The notes: generated by a model not told the origin, from the letters alone. 64,000 nt of DNA from an uncultured Clostridia bacterium (GCA_934101145.1 CAKOPZ010000005.1:1-64000); one strand, 5' to 3'. Positions 8,892 through 16,169 are shown, counted from the stretch's first letter. Numbers and translations: made by a program.

Positions 8892-10085
8892 ATGCTAAAA
8901 AGAGAATTGTATTTATCAAGAATACGAGGATTTTATAATAGTGACCTTGTAAAAATTTTAGTAGGAATAAGAAGATGCGGAAAATCCGTAATTCTAAAAC
9001 AAATAATGAACGAGCTAATTGAAAAAGGTATAGATGAAAATCATATAATACATATTAACTTTGAATTTATAGAGTATGAAGAGTTACAGGACTACAAAAA
9101 ATTAAATAAATATATTAAAGAAAAAATTACAGATAGAAAAAAATATTATATATTTCTTGATGAAATTCAAAAAGTAGAAAAGTTTGAAGAAGTAGTAAAT
9201 TCTTTAAGGGCATCTGTGGATAATATAAGTATATTTATTACAGGCTCAAATAGCAAATTGCTATCAAATGAGCTATCAACAGTTTTATCTGGAAGATATG
9301 TATTATTTAATATTTATCCATTAAGTTATAAGGAATTTGTAGAACTTACAAATAAGGAAGCAGAGTCAGAAGAAACATTTTGGGATTTTATTAAGTGGGG
9401 TGGCTTACCTAACAGAACGCAGTTTACTGATGAAGAAAATATAAAAGATTATTTGCACAGTGTGTTTGATTCAATTATATTAAGAGATGTTGTGGAAAGA
9501 TTGGGTCTAAAGGATATGGTTTTATTTAATTTGCTATTACAATATATTGTTGACACCACTGGACGTCAATTTTCAGCAGAAAATGTAATTAACTATTTAA
9601 AATGTGAGGGAAAATCTGTATCAACTCAAACCTTATATGTATACTTAGATGCATTGTGCAGAGCATTGATAATAAAGAAAATATATAGATATGATATTCA
9701 TGGAAAAGCCATATTAAAAACTTTGAATAAATACTATATGACAGACCTTGGTATAGCTCAGATAAAAAATAATAATTTTGAGATAAATAAAAGTTTTGCA
9801 ATAGAGAATGCTATATATAATGAATTGCTTGAAAGAGGGTATGATGTCTATATAGGGAAAACAAAAAATGGAGAAATAGATTTTATTGCAACAAAAACAG
9901 ATGAGAAATTATATTTTCAAGTTGCATATTTATTGGAAAATGAGAAAGTTATAGATAGAGAATTTGGAGCTTTCAAAGAAATTAATGATGATTATCCTAA
10001 ATATGTGTTATCATTAGATAAAACGGATTTTTCAAAAGATGGAATTATTCATAAAAATATAATTGAGTGGTTGCTTGATAAATAA
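8892..10085 (+). CDS. AAA_14/DUF4143 family ATPase
   Basis: This 397-aa protein of the common AAA_14 plus DUF4143 family has Walker A LVGIRRCGKSVILKQ near residue 25, Walker B YIFLDEIQKVEKFEEV, sensor IFITGSNSKLLS, and the family box YPLSYKEFVEL. The C-terminal half holds the DUF4143 region with a restriction-enzyme-like KNGEIDFIATK stretch. The family's role is unknown. It has its own promoter and terminator and sits between DGR targets 1 and 2, so it looks like an independent insertion and not a DGR part. Confidence 0.85.
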   Translation: MLKRELYLSRIRGFYNSDLVKILVGIRRCGKSVILKQIMNELIEKGIDENHIIHINFEFIEYEELQDYKKLNKYIKEKITDRKKYYIFLDEIQKVEKFEEVVNSLRASVDNISIFITGSNSKLLSNELSTVLSGRYVLFNIYPLSYKEFVELTNKEAESEETFWDFIKWGGLPNRTQFTDEENIKDYLHSVFDSIILRDVVERLGLKDMVLFNLLLQYIVDTTGRQFSAENVINYLKCEGKSVSTQTLYVYLDALCRALIIKKIYRYDIHGKAILKTLNKYYMTDLGIAQIKNNNFEINKSFAIENAIYNELLERGYDVYIGKTKNGEIDFIATKTDEKLYFQVAYLLENEKVIDREFGAFKEINDDYPKYVLSLDKTDFSKDGIIHKNIIEWLLDK

Positions 10086-10100
10086 ATTTATGATTTATAA

Positions 10101-10142
10101 AAAATTGCTTTGAGTTTAGAAATAAATTCAAGGCAATTTTTT
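10101..10142 (+). terminator. Terminator of the ATPase gene
   Basis: AAAATTGC...TTTGA pairs with TTCAA...GCAATTTT, followed by T's. Confidence 0.75.
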
Positions 10143-10181
10143 GTTGTATAGGAAAAATCGAAGATTTTCCCTATACAACAA
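10141..10181. repeat. Dispersed 41-bp palindrome, copy 1
   Basis: Arms of 19 bases with one mismatch are centred near base 10161 and contain GTATAGGAAAAATC. A related palindrome in the opposite orientation lies at 43334-43373, downstream of DGR target 4. Both copies are next to DGR targets. Confidence 0.5.
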
Positions 10182-10388
10182 GGTTAAGTTACATTGGGCT
10201 GTGCCGATTGCAAAACAATCGTGTACATGTGTCAAAGCCACTTTTCTTATTTAAAAGGAAAAATTGGACAGGTATCATATAGCATTAATCTTAGAAATGG
10301 TAAAATCAAGTAAAAAAAGTATTGATTTTTAAAAATATAAATGGTAGTATAGGTATATGAAAAATGAACAAAGGAGTGCACAAAAGAA

Positions 10389-10463
10389 ATGATAAAGTAT
10401 GAAACCGTTGAGGCTGTAAGAGAGAGAGAGAGAGAGAGAGAGAGCCACAGTTTAGTAAAATAG
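10389..10463 (+). CDS. Short reading frame containing an (AG)13 tract, possibly phase-variable
   Basis: AAGGAG (10371-10376) precedes an ATG at 10389. The frame reads MIKYETVEAV, then alternating Arg-Glu through the AG tract, and stops at 10463 after 24 codons. If the tract lost one AG unit (or gained two), the frame would continue to 10612 for about 74 codons (PQFSKIDIEENRGEK onward). This may be a slipped-strand on/off switch, or a leader or decayed gene. The product is unrecognised. Confidence 0.35.
   Translation: MIKYETVEAVRERERERESHSLVK
10419..10444. repeat. (AG)13 dinucleotide microsatellite
   Basis: There are 26 uninterrupted bases of AG, the only such tract in the window. It lies within the short frame above and about 215 bases before DGR target 2. 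Confidence 0.95.
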
Positions 10464-10508
10464 ATATAGAAGAAAATAGAGGCGAGAAAGCCTTTATTTG
10501 TGATAGAG

Positions 10509-10625
10509 AAAAAGACAGAAATAAAGCTAATGGTAGCTGGATTTCTATATTAGAAATTCCAAGTTGTCAAGAGCAAAGAGCTTGTAAAAGCTTATTTGTT
10601 CAAATAGCTTAATTTCTGTCTTTTT
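10509..10625 (+). ncRNA. Candidate structured leader upstream of DGR target 2
   Basis: A closing stem pairs 10509-10528 (AAAAAGACAGAAATAAAGCT) with 10606-10625, with one mismatch in 20. Inside are a hairpin around GGATTTCTA/TAGAAATTCC, an AGCTT-GTAA-AAGCT hairpin, and a competing AAGC(T)TATTTG/CAAATAGCTT hairpin that shares bases with the closing stem. The GGAGG of target 2 follows about 20 bases later. No known riboswitch class was recognised. Confidence 0.45.
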
Positions 10626-10661
10626 GTGCGCTTCAAAAATTGAAAAGGAGGAATTTAAAAA

Positions 10662-11795
10662 ATGAAAGAGGGAAAAATGAGGCAAGAAAGAGGTATCACG
10701 CTGATAGCGTTAGTTGTAACTATTGTAGTATTAATAATACTTGCAACAGTAAGTATTAATGCAGTGCTAGGACAAAATGGAATAATAGGGAAAGCAAAAC
10801 AAGCAAAGGAGTCATATGAAAAAAGTGTGAAAGCAGAAGATACAGCAATGCAGGAATTACTAAATGAAATGGCACAGTATAATACTTATAATAGTGGTTC
10901 AGGTGGAGGAACAACAAAACCTGAAGAAGGAATAACAGCAACAGTAGAAGGAAAGACAGTAACAATAACAAAAGATAATGTAGCAGATTATTTAGGAAGA
11001 GTAGTAACAAACTATAAGCCAACATCAACAACAGTAACAGTAGGAAAAAAAGAATATACAGTATCAAATAATTACAGATTATATTATATAGATTTTGAAA
11101 AAAAATATAATAAAGATGAAGTATCAGTATTTTTGAAGGCAGATTGTACAGGTAATATATATGCATTAGGACAAGATACAACAGCATCAACAGCAGACAA
11201 TGTAAAAATCAAGGCATTAAATCCATCATTATATAAGGATGGAGTAACAGCGCCAGCAGCAAGTCAAGCCAATATGAAAGCAGTAACATTTTTAACAAAT
11301 ACAAGTAATTGGTCAAGCTTAAAAACAGGAGCAAGCCTAGCAGATAAAGTAAATTATGTAGTAGGTGCACCAAGTGTAGAGATGATGATGGATAGTTATA
11401 ATACAAAGTATGGATTAACAGGAAAAACACCAAATACAGGAACATTAACAGCAGATACAGCAAGAGCAAAATTATTCTATCAATATCCAACAACGATAGA
11501 TAGTAATAACTATGGATATGCGGTAGGCCCATGTAATAAAAGGTCAGATAAAAATGAATATAATTATTATACATCAGATTACTCAGTAAAAACAGATTCA
11601 GCAATAGACAGTATGTATTATCCAGGTAGTGGAAACTATTACTGGTTGGCGTCTCCTTCGGCTTCCTACGATTTCTGTGTGCTCAATGTGGACTGTCGCT
11701 TCGGGGGCCAAGTGTGCAACTGCAGCTGTAACAACAGTATTGCGCTTTGTCCGCTAGTTTCTCTTAAGTCTACAGTCTCTCTACAACTACAGTAG
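10662..11795 (+). CDS. DGR target 2: prepilin-like protein with variable C-terminus
   Basis: This 377-aa paralogue of target 1 has a prepilin-type N-terminus (RGITLIALVVTIVVLIIL), a helix with KAEDTAMQELLNEM, a Gly/Ser linker, the shared core (GITATVEGKTVTITKDNV, YRLYYIDFEKKY, VVGAPSVEMMMDSY), and the variable end after YYWLASPSA. GGAGG lies 10 bases before the ATG. Its variable region has an unusual number of Cys (five), and its 3' anchor has drifted. The upstream region differs from that of targets 1 and 3, so it may be expressed differently. Confidence 0.85.
   Translation: MKEGKMRQERGITLIALVVTIVVLIILATVSINAVLGQNGIIGKAKQAKESYEKSVKAEDTAMQELLNEMAQYNTYNSGSGGGTTKPEEGITATVEGKTVTITKDNVADYLGRVVTNYKPTSTTVTVGKKEYTVSNNYRLYYIDFEKKYNKDEVSVFLKADCTGNIYALGQDTTASTADNVKIKALNPSLYKDGVTAPAASQANMKAVTFLTNTSNWSSLKTGASLADKVNYVVGAPSVEMMMDSYNTKYGLTGKTPNTGTLTADTARAKLFYQYPTTIDSNNYGYAVGPCNKRSDKNEYNYYTSDYSVKTDSAIDSMYYPGSGNYYWLASPSASYDFCVLNVDCRFGGQVCNCSCNNSIALCPLVSLKSTVSLQLQ
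11643..11757 (+). repeat. DGR variable region VR2
   Basis: 115 bp, gapless against the template. About 23 differences are at template adenines and 7 elsewhere. Two of the latter fall in the 3' anchor (GCGCTTTGT instead of GCGTTCTGT) and one in the 5' anchor (TGGTTGG). Confidence 0.92.
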
Positions 11796-11831
11796 AAAGT
11801 ACAAAAAAGTTAACATAAAACAATCTACAAC

Positions 11832-12076
11832 AAGCACAAAAAAATAAATTTGAAATAATGGTAACTTCGCTGGATACACCAAATAGCATATATGATATAA
11901 AGTATAAAAATAAAGTGATTGTTATTGGAAACGAGGCAAATGGAGTGTCTAAACCTATACAAGATATGGCAGATAAAAAAGTTAAAATTCCTATGCTTGG
12001 AAAAACAGAAAGCTTAAATGCTTCTGTCGCAGCAGGCATTATGATATATGAATATGTTAGAGGAAAGATAGTGTGA
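11832..12076 (+). pseudogene. Duplicated 3' end of the TrmH-family gene
   Basis: This repeats about 7014-7260 almost exactly (VIGNEANGVS, SLNASVAAGIMIYE), with a few substitutions, but lacks the first two thirds of the gene. The duplication continues through the terminator, the inverted repeat and the promoter into the start of target 3. It follows the target 2 downstream sequence directly, so it marks a tandem duplication of a [trmH tail + target] block. It is not a functional enzyme. Confidence 0.9.
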
Positions 12077-12137
12077 ATAGGAATTTTGTGATAAACTTGT
12101 GAAAAATACACTTTTTCATATATGAAAACAATACAAA

Positions 12138-12176
12138 AATAACTCTGAATTGGCAATGAATTCAGAGTTATTTTTT
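12138..12176 (+). terminator. Duplicated copy of the TrmH terminator
   Basis: AATAACTCTGAATT pairs with AATTCAGAGTTATT, followed by six T's. It is the counterpart of 7351-7390. The 12-bp inverted repeat that follows (12179-12215) is also duplicated. Confidence 0.8.
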
Positions 12177-12290
12177 GATGTGGTACTTTTGGGAGAACGT
12201 TGAAAAAGTACCACAAAAATACCGTGAGTGAGTAAAAATAAATGCAAGAGTAAAACATAAATTTTTATTTACAAAAAATCGACAAAGGGG

Positions 12291-12319
12291 TTGCTTTTTT
12301 TTGACAGTATTGGTAAAAT
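12291..12319 (+). promoter_or_regulatory. Predicted promoter of DGR target 3
   Basis: TTGCTT (12291-12296), 17 bases, TAAAAT (12314-12319), the same as in front of target 1. Confidence 0.55.
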
Positions 12320-12454
12320 AAGGATGTAAAATAACAATAAAGTATGCAAAAGATGAAAAATCTGCCAAAAATTATCGAAATTTTGCCTGTGGATTCGATA
12401 ATTTTGGACATTTAATTTTTGTGTACTAAAGAAAAAAGGAGGAAAACGTTTAAA

Positions 12455-13588
12455 ATGAAAAACATAGTAAACAGAAGAAATAGTGGAATAACGCTAATTG
12501 CGTTAGTTGTAACCATTGTAGTATTGATAATTCTTGCAACAGTGAGTATTAATACAGTATTAGGAGATAATGGAATAATAAAAAAAGCACAAGAAGCTAA
12601 AGAGGCATACTCAAAAAGTGTGAAAGCAGAAGATACAGCAATGCAGAAATTACTAAATGAAATGGTACAGTATGATACTGATAATAGTGGTTCAGGTGGA
12701 GAAACAACAAAACCAGCAGAAGGAATAACAGCAACAGTAGATGGAAAGACAGTAACAATAACAAAAGACAATGTAGCAACATATTTAGGAAAAGTAGTAA
12801 GTAATTACAAGCCAACCGGAACAACAGTAGCTGTAGGAGGAACAACATATACAGTATCAAATAATTATAGATTGTATTATGTAGATTTTGAGGGAAAATA
12901 TGGAGAAAAAAATGGAGTGTATTTGAAAGCAGATTGTACAAATAAAAATTATGCATTAGGACAAGATACAACAGCATCAACAGAAGACAATATCAAAATC
13001 AAAGCATTAAATCCATCATTATATAATAAGGATGGGGTAACATCACCAGTAGCAAGTAATCCAAATATGAAAGCAGTAACATGGCTATTAAATACAAGTA
13101 ATTGGAATAGTTTAAAAACAGGGGCAGGTTTAGCAGATAAAGTAAATTATGTAGTAGGTGCACCAAGTGTAGAGATGATGTTTGATAGTTATAATACAAA
13201 GTATGGGCTAACAGGAGAAACACCAGATACAAGCGCATTAAGTGCAAGTACAGATAGAGTAAAGCTATTCTATCAATATCCAACAACGATAGATAGTAAC
13301 AATTATGGATATGCGGTAGGCCCATGTAAGGATAGTTCAAATGAAAAAAAATATTATTATTACACATCAGATTATTCAGTAAAGACAGATGCAACAATAG
13401 ACAGTATGTATTATCCAGGGGATAATCAGTATTACTGGCTGGCGTCTCCTTCGGCTCACGGCACTAGCTTTGTGCTCTATGTGGACTCCAACGGCGGGGG
13501 CTATGTGTACAACTACAACTATGGCGGCAACGGTGCGTTCTGTCCGCTAGTTTCTCTTAAGTCTACAGTCTCTCTACAACTACAGTAG
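12455..13588 (+). CDS. DGR target 3: prepilin-like protein with variable C-terminus
   Basis: Start chosen at the ATG following GGAGG by 12 bases; an upstream ATG-less extension to 12419 has no ribosome site. The layout matches targets 1 and 2: NRRNSGITLIALVVTIVV, KAEDTAMQKLLNEM, GITATVDGKTVTITKDNV, YRLYYVDFEGKY, VVGAPSVEMMFDSY, YYWLASPSA, then the variable stretch and LVSLKSTVSLQLQ. The variable region differs from the template only at adenines, so this gene was probably the most recently rewritten. The MutS-like, avd, template and reverse transcriptase genes follow directly. Confidence 0.87.
   Translation: MKNIVNRRNSGITLIALVVTIVVLIILATVSINTVLGDNGIIKKAQEAKEAYSKSVKAEDTAMQKLLNEMVQYDTDNSGSGGETTKPAEGITATVDGKTVTITKDNVATYLGKVVSNYKPTGTTVAVGGTTYTVSNNYRLYYVDFEGKYGEKNGVYLKADCTNKNYALGQDTTASTEDNIKIKALNPSLYNKDGVTSPVASNPNMKAVTWLLNTSNWNSLKTGAGLADKVNYVVGAPSVEMMFDSYNTKYGLTGETPDTSALSASTDRVKLFYQYPTTIDSNNYGYAVGPCKDSSNEKKYYYYTSDYSVKTDATIDSMYYPGDNQYYWLASPSAHGTSFVLYVDSNGGGYVYNYNYGGNGAFCPLVSLKSTVSLQLQ
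13436..13550 (+). repeat. DGR variable region VR3 (adenine-only differences)
   Basis: 115 bp, gapless. I count 20 differences from the template, all 20 at template adenines, out of 38 adenines in the repeat. All non-adenine positions and both anchors are identical. This is the diagnostic DGR signature. Confidence 0.97.
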
Positions 13589-13648
13589 AAAGCTTAGAGA
13601 ACATACAAAATATAAACAGGCAAATAAAGTAATTTTAATAGTAAAACA

Positions 13649-13694
13649 GTTTGTGTATGTCCTTTTGGGCATACGCAAACAATCAAATTTTTTT
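13649..13694 (+). terminator. Terminator between target 3 and the accessory genes
   Basis: The 14-base arms GTTTGTGTATGTCC (13649-13662) and GGGCATACGCAAAC (13667-13680) pair with two G-U pairs around a TTTT loop. Seven T's come shortly after. Confidence 0.75.
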
Positions 13695-13726
13695 AGTAAC
13701 AAATTTGCAACAAAGGAGAAGTAAAA

Positions 13727-14176
13727 TTGGGTTTAGTAGAAGAAACAAAAAGAATAAAAGAAGTGCATCCAAATTATATCCTGTTATTTAAATCAGGTGA
13801 ATTTTATAAGGCTTTTGGTAAAGATGCATATATACTAAGTAACTTGTTTGGATACAAAATAAAAATGGTAAAAGACAATGTTGCAACATGTGGATTTCCT
13901 TTAAGTTCAATATATAAAGTTAGAGCAAGGATAGAAGAAAAAAGCATAAATTATATGCTTATTGATCCTAGAAATAACTATGATGTTGATACAAAGGAAG
14001 ATTTTAGAAATTTAAATGAATATGATAAGCAGTTTGAAAAGGCATATGCTAATACTAAGTGCAAAAACAAAATTCAAAATATTGCAGATAGATTGGATAT
14101 GCTTGTTGAAAAACCAAACTTCAAAGAAATTATAAGAAAGGTAGAAGACATATTAGATGAAGCAGGAGAAATTTAA
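13727..14176 (+). CDS. DGR accessory MutS-like (MSL) protein
   Basis: This 149-aa protein matches only the N-terminal mismatch-recognition domain I of MutS: HPNYILLFKSGEFYKAFGKD corresponds to the MutS stretch that reads roughly YxxLLFxxGDFYEAFGxDA. The clamp and ATPase domains are absent. MutS-like accessory genes are described next to some DGR reverse transcriptases, which fits here. TTG start, with AAAGGAG 8 bases before. It overlaps avd by 20 bases. It might influence how mismatched cDNA/target heteroduplex is handled (inference). Confidence 0.75.
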   Translation: MGLVEETKRIKEVHPNYILLFKSGEFYKAFGKDAYILSNLFGYKIKMVKDNVATCGFPLSSIYKVRARIEEKSINYMLIDPRNNYDVDTKEDFRNLNEYDKQFEKAYANTKCKNKIQNIADRLDMLVEKPNFKEIIRKVEDILDEAGEI

Positions 14177-14666
14177 GGTTGTTGATTTTACTAGAATGTT
14201 TGTTAAATCCCTTTCTTTTAATTTGGATAGTTTTCCGAAAAAAGAATACGAATTAAAAGAAAGAGTTAAGAAAAACGCTTATGATGTATTGGAACTTGCA
14301 TATGAAGCAAATACAACAGAAGTAATGGAACTAAAAGTAAACTTAATAAATAAAATTCTTGCAAAGCTAAGAGTTATAGATTTCTTATTAGATATGGCAG
14401 TTGAAATGGATTTGTTGCCAAGAAAAAAATATATAAAGATGGCAAATAGTTTGGCTGATATAGAAAAGTATTCTCGTGGTTGGCTTTTAAATGTGAAAAG
14501 AGGTTTTGAAAATTTTATAGAAAGTGATCTCAGAGAGCAGATTAAGGAGCAAACTAATACAATTGTAATTGAAAAAGAGATGAAAGATAAAAAGCTAAAA
14601 TCAGAAAAGGGACCTGAAATGATTTTGCTATCTGAAAAATCAAAAAAAGAACTTAATCAGGTTTAG
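14157..14666 (+). CDS. avd: DGR accessory variability determinant (Avd), four-helix bundle
   Basis: This 169-aa, mostly helical protein has the Avd/S23-type four-helix core: FPKKEYELKERVKKNAYDVL, ELKVNLINKILAKLRVIDFL, KYIKMANSLADIEKYSRGWL. Avd forms a basic pentamer that binds the reverse transcriptase and template RNA and is required for mutagenic cDNA synthesis. It is longer than usual (about 110-130 aa) because of a charged C-terminal tail. The template repeat begins 75 bases downstream. Confidence 0.85.
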   Translation: MKQEKFKVVDFTRMFVKSLSFNLDSFPKKEYELKERVKKNAYDVLELAYEANTTEVMELKVNLINKILAKLRVIDFLLDMAVEMDLLPRKKYIKMANSLADIEKYSRGWLLNVKRGFENFIESDLREQIKEQTNTIVIEKEMKDKKLKSEKGPEMILLSEKSKKELNQV

Positions 14667-14740
14667 TAAAATGTGGATGTAATTTTATGTATATATATAA
14701 AGACAGTAATACACAAAATTCATTAGGGGCTGGTTGAATG

Positions 14741-14855
14741 TGGCTGGCGTCTCCTTCGGCTAACAACACTAACAATGTGCTCAATGTGAACTACAACAAC
14801 GGGGGCAATGTGAACAACAACAACTATAACAACAACAATGCGTTCTGTCCGCTAG
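14741..14855 (+). repeat. DGR template repeat (TR)
   Basis: 115 bp between TGGCTGGCGTCTCC and GCGTTCTGTCCGCTAG, matching VR1-VR3 gaplessly and VR4 with one added codon. In the target frame it has 13 AAC and 4 AAT codons. Randomising A in AAY cannot create a stop codon, the usual design of DGR templates. Just beyond base 14855 it diverges from the targets (ATTCT versus TTTCT). It is non-coding, although an open frame happens to run through it. Confidence 0.96.
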
Positions 14856-14875
14856 ATTCTTTAAGACTACTGTGG

Positions 14876-14952
14876 ATAATAGCAAATCAAGTGATTGCTA
14901 TTATGAGAAGATTTAGAGAAACAAACCGTGTTCCTTTAGCAATTTATTGCTA
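14876..14952 (+). ncRNA. Structured template RNA spacer between TR and RT
   Basis: Two hairpins follow the template. ATAATAGCAAATCA pairs with TGATTGCTATTAT (14876-14904, one bulge). TAGCAA-TTTA-TTGCTA is at 14937-14952. In the Bordetella phage DGR, the RNA between template and RT is needed for priming and Avd-RT binding, so these hairpins are probable functional parts of the template RNA. Confidence 0.6.
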
Positions 14953-15054
14953 CAAAAGAAAAATAGATAACGTGATTTGCTAGTAAAGATGATATGTTAA
15001 AATCTTAGACATAGATGATAATTGAAGAGAAGTTATGTTTAGCACTGTTTTTAT

Positions 15055-15080
15055 AGAACAGGTATTATGTTCTGTTTTTT
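15055..15080 (+). terminator. Possible terminator of the template RNA
   Basis: AGAACA (15055-15060) and TGTTCT (15068-15073) are followed by GTTTTTT. This would give a template transcript ending before the RT gene. Confidence 0.5.
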
Positions 15081-15171
15081 GGTGAATATCGTAATTGGGC
15101 TGTCTTTATAAAAATTAAATTCCAATTATGATATTTGTTATATTAAAATTAATTTATGGTAGAGAAGTGAT

Positions 15172-16134
15172 ATGAAGAGATATTCAAAATTATACAAGAA
15201 TGTTTATAATTTAGATAATATAGAACAAGCCTTTAAAGAGGTAAGAAAAAATACACGTAATGAAAGACGTGTGTATAACATGAAACAGTATAAAGCATAT
15301 TATATAAGTAATGTATATAATATGCTTTATACACGTACATACAAAGTTGGAAAGTATAATAAATTTATAATACATGAGCCTAAGGAAAGAATGATAGTAA
15401 GTCAAGGAATTATTGACAAAATAGTAAATCATTTAGTTGCAAGATATATTTTATATCCTGCGATTTTACCATGTTTATTAGATGTAAATGTTGCAAGTAG
15501 AAAGGGACTTGGAACTGCTGCAGGTCTTAAAATTGCACAGGAGTTTAATAGAAAATGCAAGGTAAAATATGGTTCATATTATATTCTAAAGTGTGATATT
15601 TCTAAGTTTTTTAGTAGTATTAATCATGAAATTCTTAAAGAAAAAATAAAGAGAAGAATAAAAGAAAAGGAATCGCTTGATATTGTTTTTAGGATAATTG
15701 ATAGTAATGAACCTGGACTTTTTATTGGTAGTATGACAAGTCAAATTTTGGCAGTATTTTATTTGAATGATTTGGATCATTTTATAAAAGAAAAATTGAA
15801 GGTAAAATATTATGTAAGATATCAGGATGACTTTTTGCTTTTTCATGAGTCAAAAGAATATTTGCAGTATTGTTATAATGAAATTAAAAAGTTTTTGGAA
15901 AATGAAAAGTTAACGCTTAATAGGAAGACAAGAATTTTTAAAAATACTGATAATTATATATTTCTAGGCAGAAATGCAAATGGTAGATATGTTAGATACA
16001 GAAATGTAAAAAGAAAGTTAAAGGCAAGAAGATATAAATATGAAAAAGGGCAAATTCCGCTTGGTAGTTATGTTGGAAGCTTAACTTGCTACGAGGAATT
16101 GTTAAAAAGAAAAATAGAAATGCCTGCTAAGTAG
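15172..16134 (+). CDS. DGR reverse transcriptase
   Basis: This 320-aa single-domain RT shows the palm motifs YILKCDISKFFSSINHEIL, then GLFIGSMTSQILAVFYLNDL, whose G-x3-SQ box is characteristic of DGR enzymes, and catalytic YYVRYQDDFLLFHESKEYL with the YxDD aspartates. FLGRNANGRY and a basic tail follow. There is no maturase or endonuclease domain, unlike group II intron RTs. GAGAAGTGAT lies just before the ATG. It follows the template repeat, as in canonical cassettes (target - accessory - TR - RT). No recombinase or phage genes flank it, so it is a chromosomal or remnant element. Confidence 0.95.
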   Translation: MKRYSKLYKNVYNLDNIEQAFKEVRKNTRNERRVYNMKQYKAYYISNVYNMLYTRTYKVGKYNKFIIHEPKERMIVSQGIIDKIVNHLVARYILYPAILPCLLDVNVASRKGLGTAAGLKIAQEFNRKCKVKYGSYYILKCDISKFFSSINHEILKEKIKRRIKEKESLDIVFRIIDSNEPGLFIGSMTSQILAVFYLNDLDHFIKEKLKVKYYVRYQDDFLLFHESKEYLQYCYNEIKKFLENEKLTLNRKTRIFKNTDNYIFLGRNANGRYVRYRNVKRKLKARRYKYEKGQIPLGSYVGSLTCYEELLKRKIEMPAK

Positions 16135-16140
16135 AATAGA

Positions 16141-16169
16141 TTGTAAAAACTTAAAAAATGTGGTAGAAT
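16141..16169 (+). promoter_or_regulatory. Promoter of aspS
   Basis: TTGTAA (16141-16146), 17 bases, TAGAAT (16164-16169). The leader is too short for a T-box and none is seen. Confidence 0.65.

Noticed and set aside
11858..12076. 72-codon frame as a separate small methyltransferase
   Set aside because: It equals the last codons of the gene at 6472-7260 and lacks the first SAM motif. It is a duplication remnant.
14738..14983. Open reading frame through the template repeat (WLASPSANNTNN onward)
   Set aside because: It is the non-coding DGR template. It has no ribosome site, its frame leaves the target sequence right after the 3' anchor, and its Asn-rich product is simply the AAC codons.
15172..16134. 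RT as part of a group II intron or retron
   Set aside because: There is no maturase, HNH or domain V-type RNA, and no msr/msd repeats. The G-x3-SQ motif, the neighbouring avd and the matching TR/VR pairs point to a DGR.
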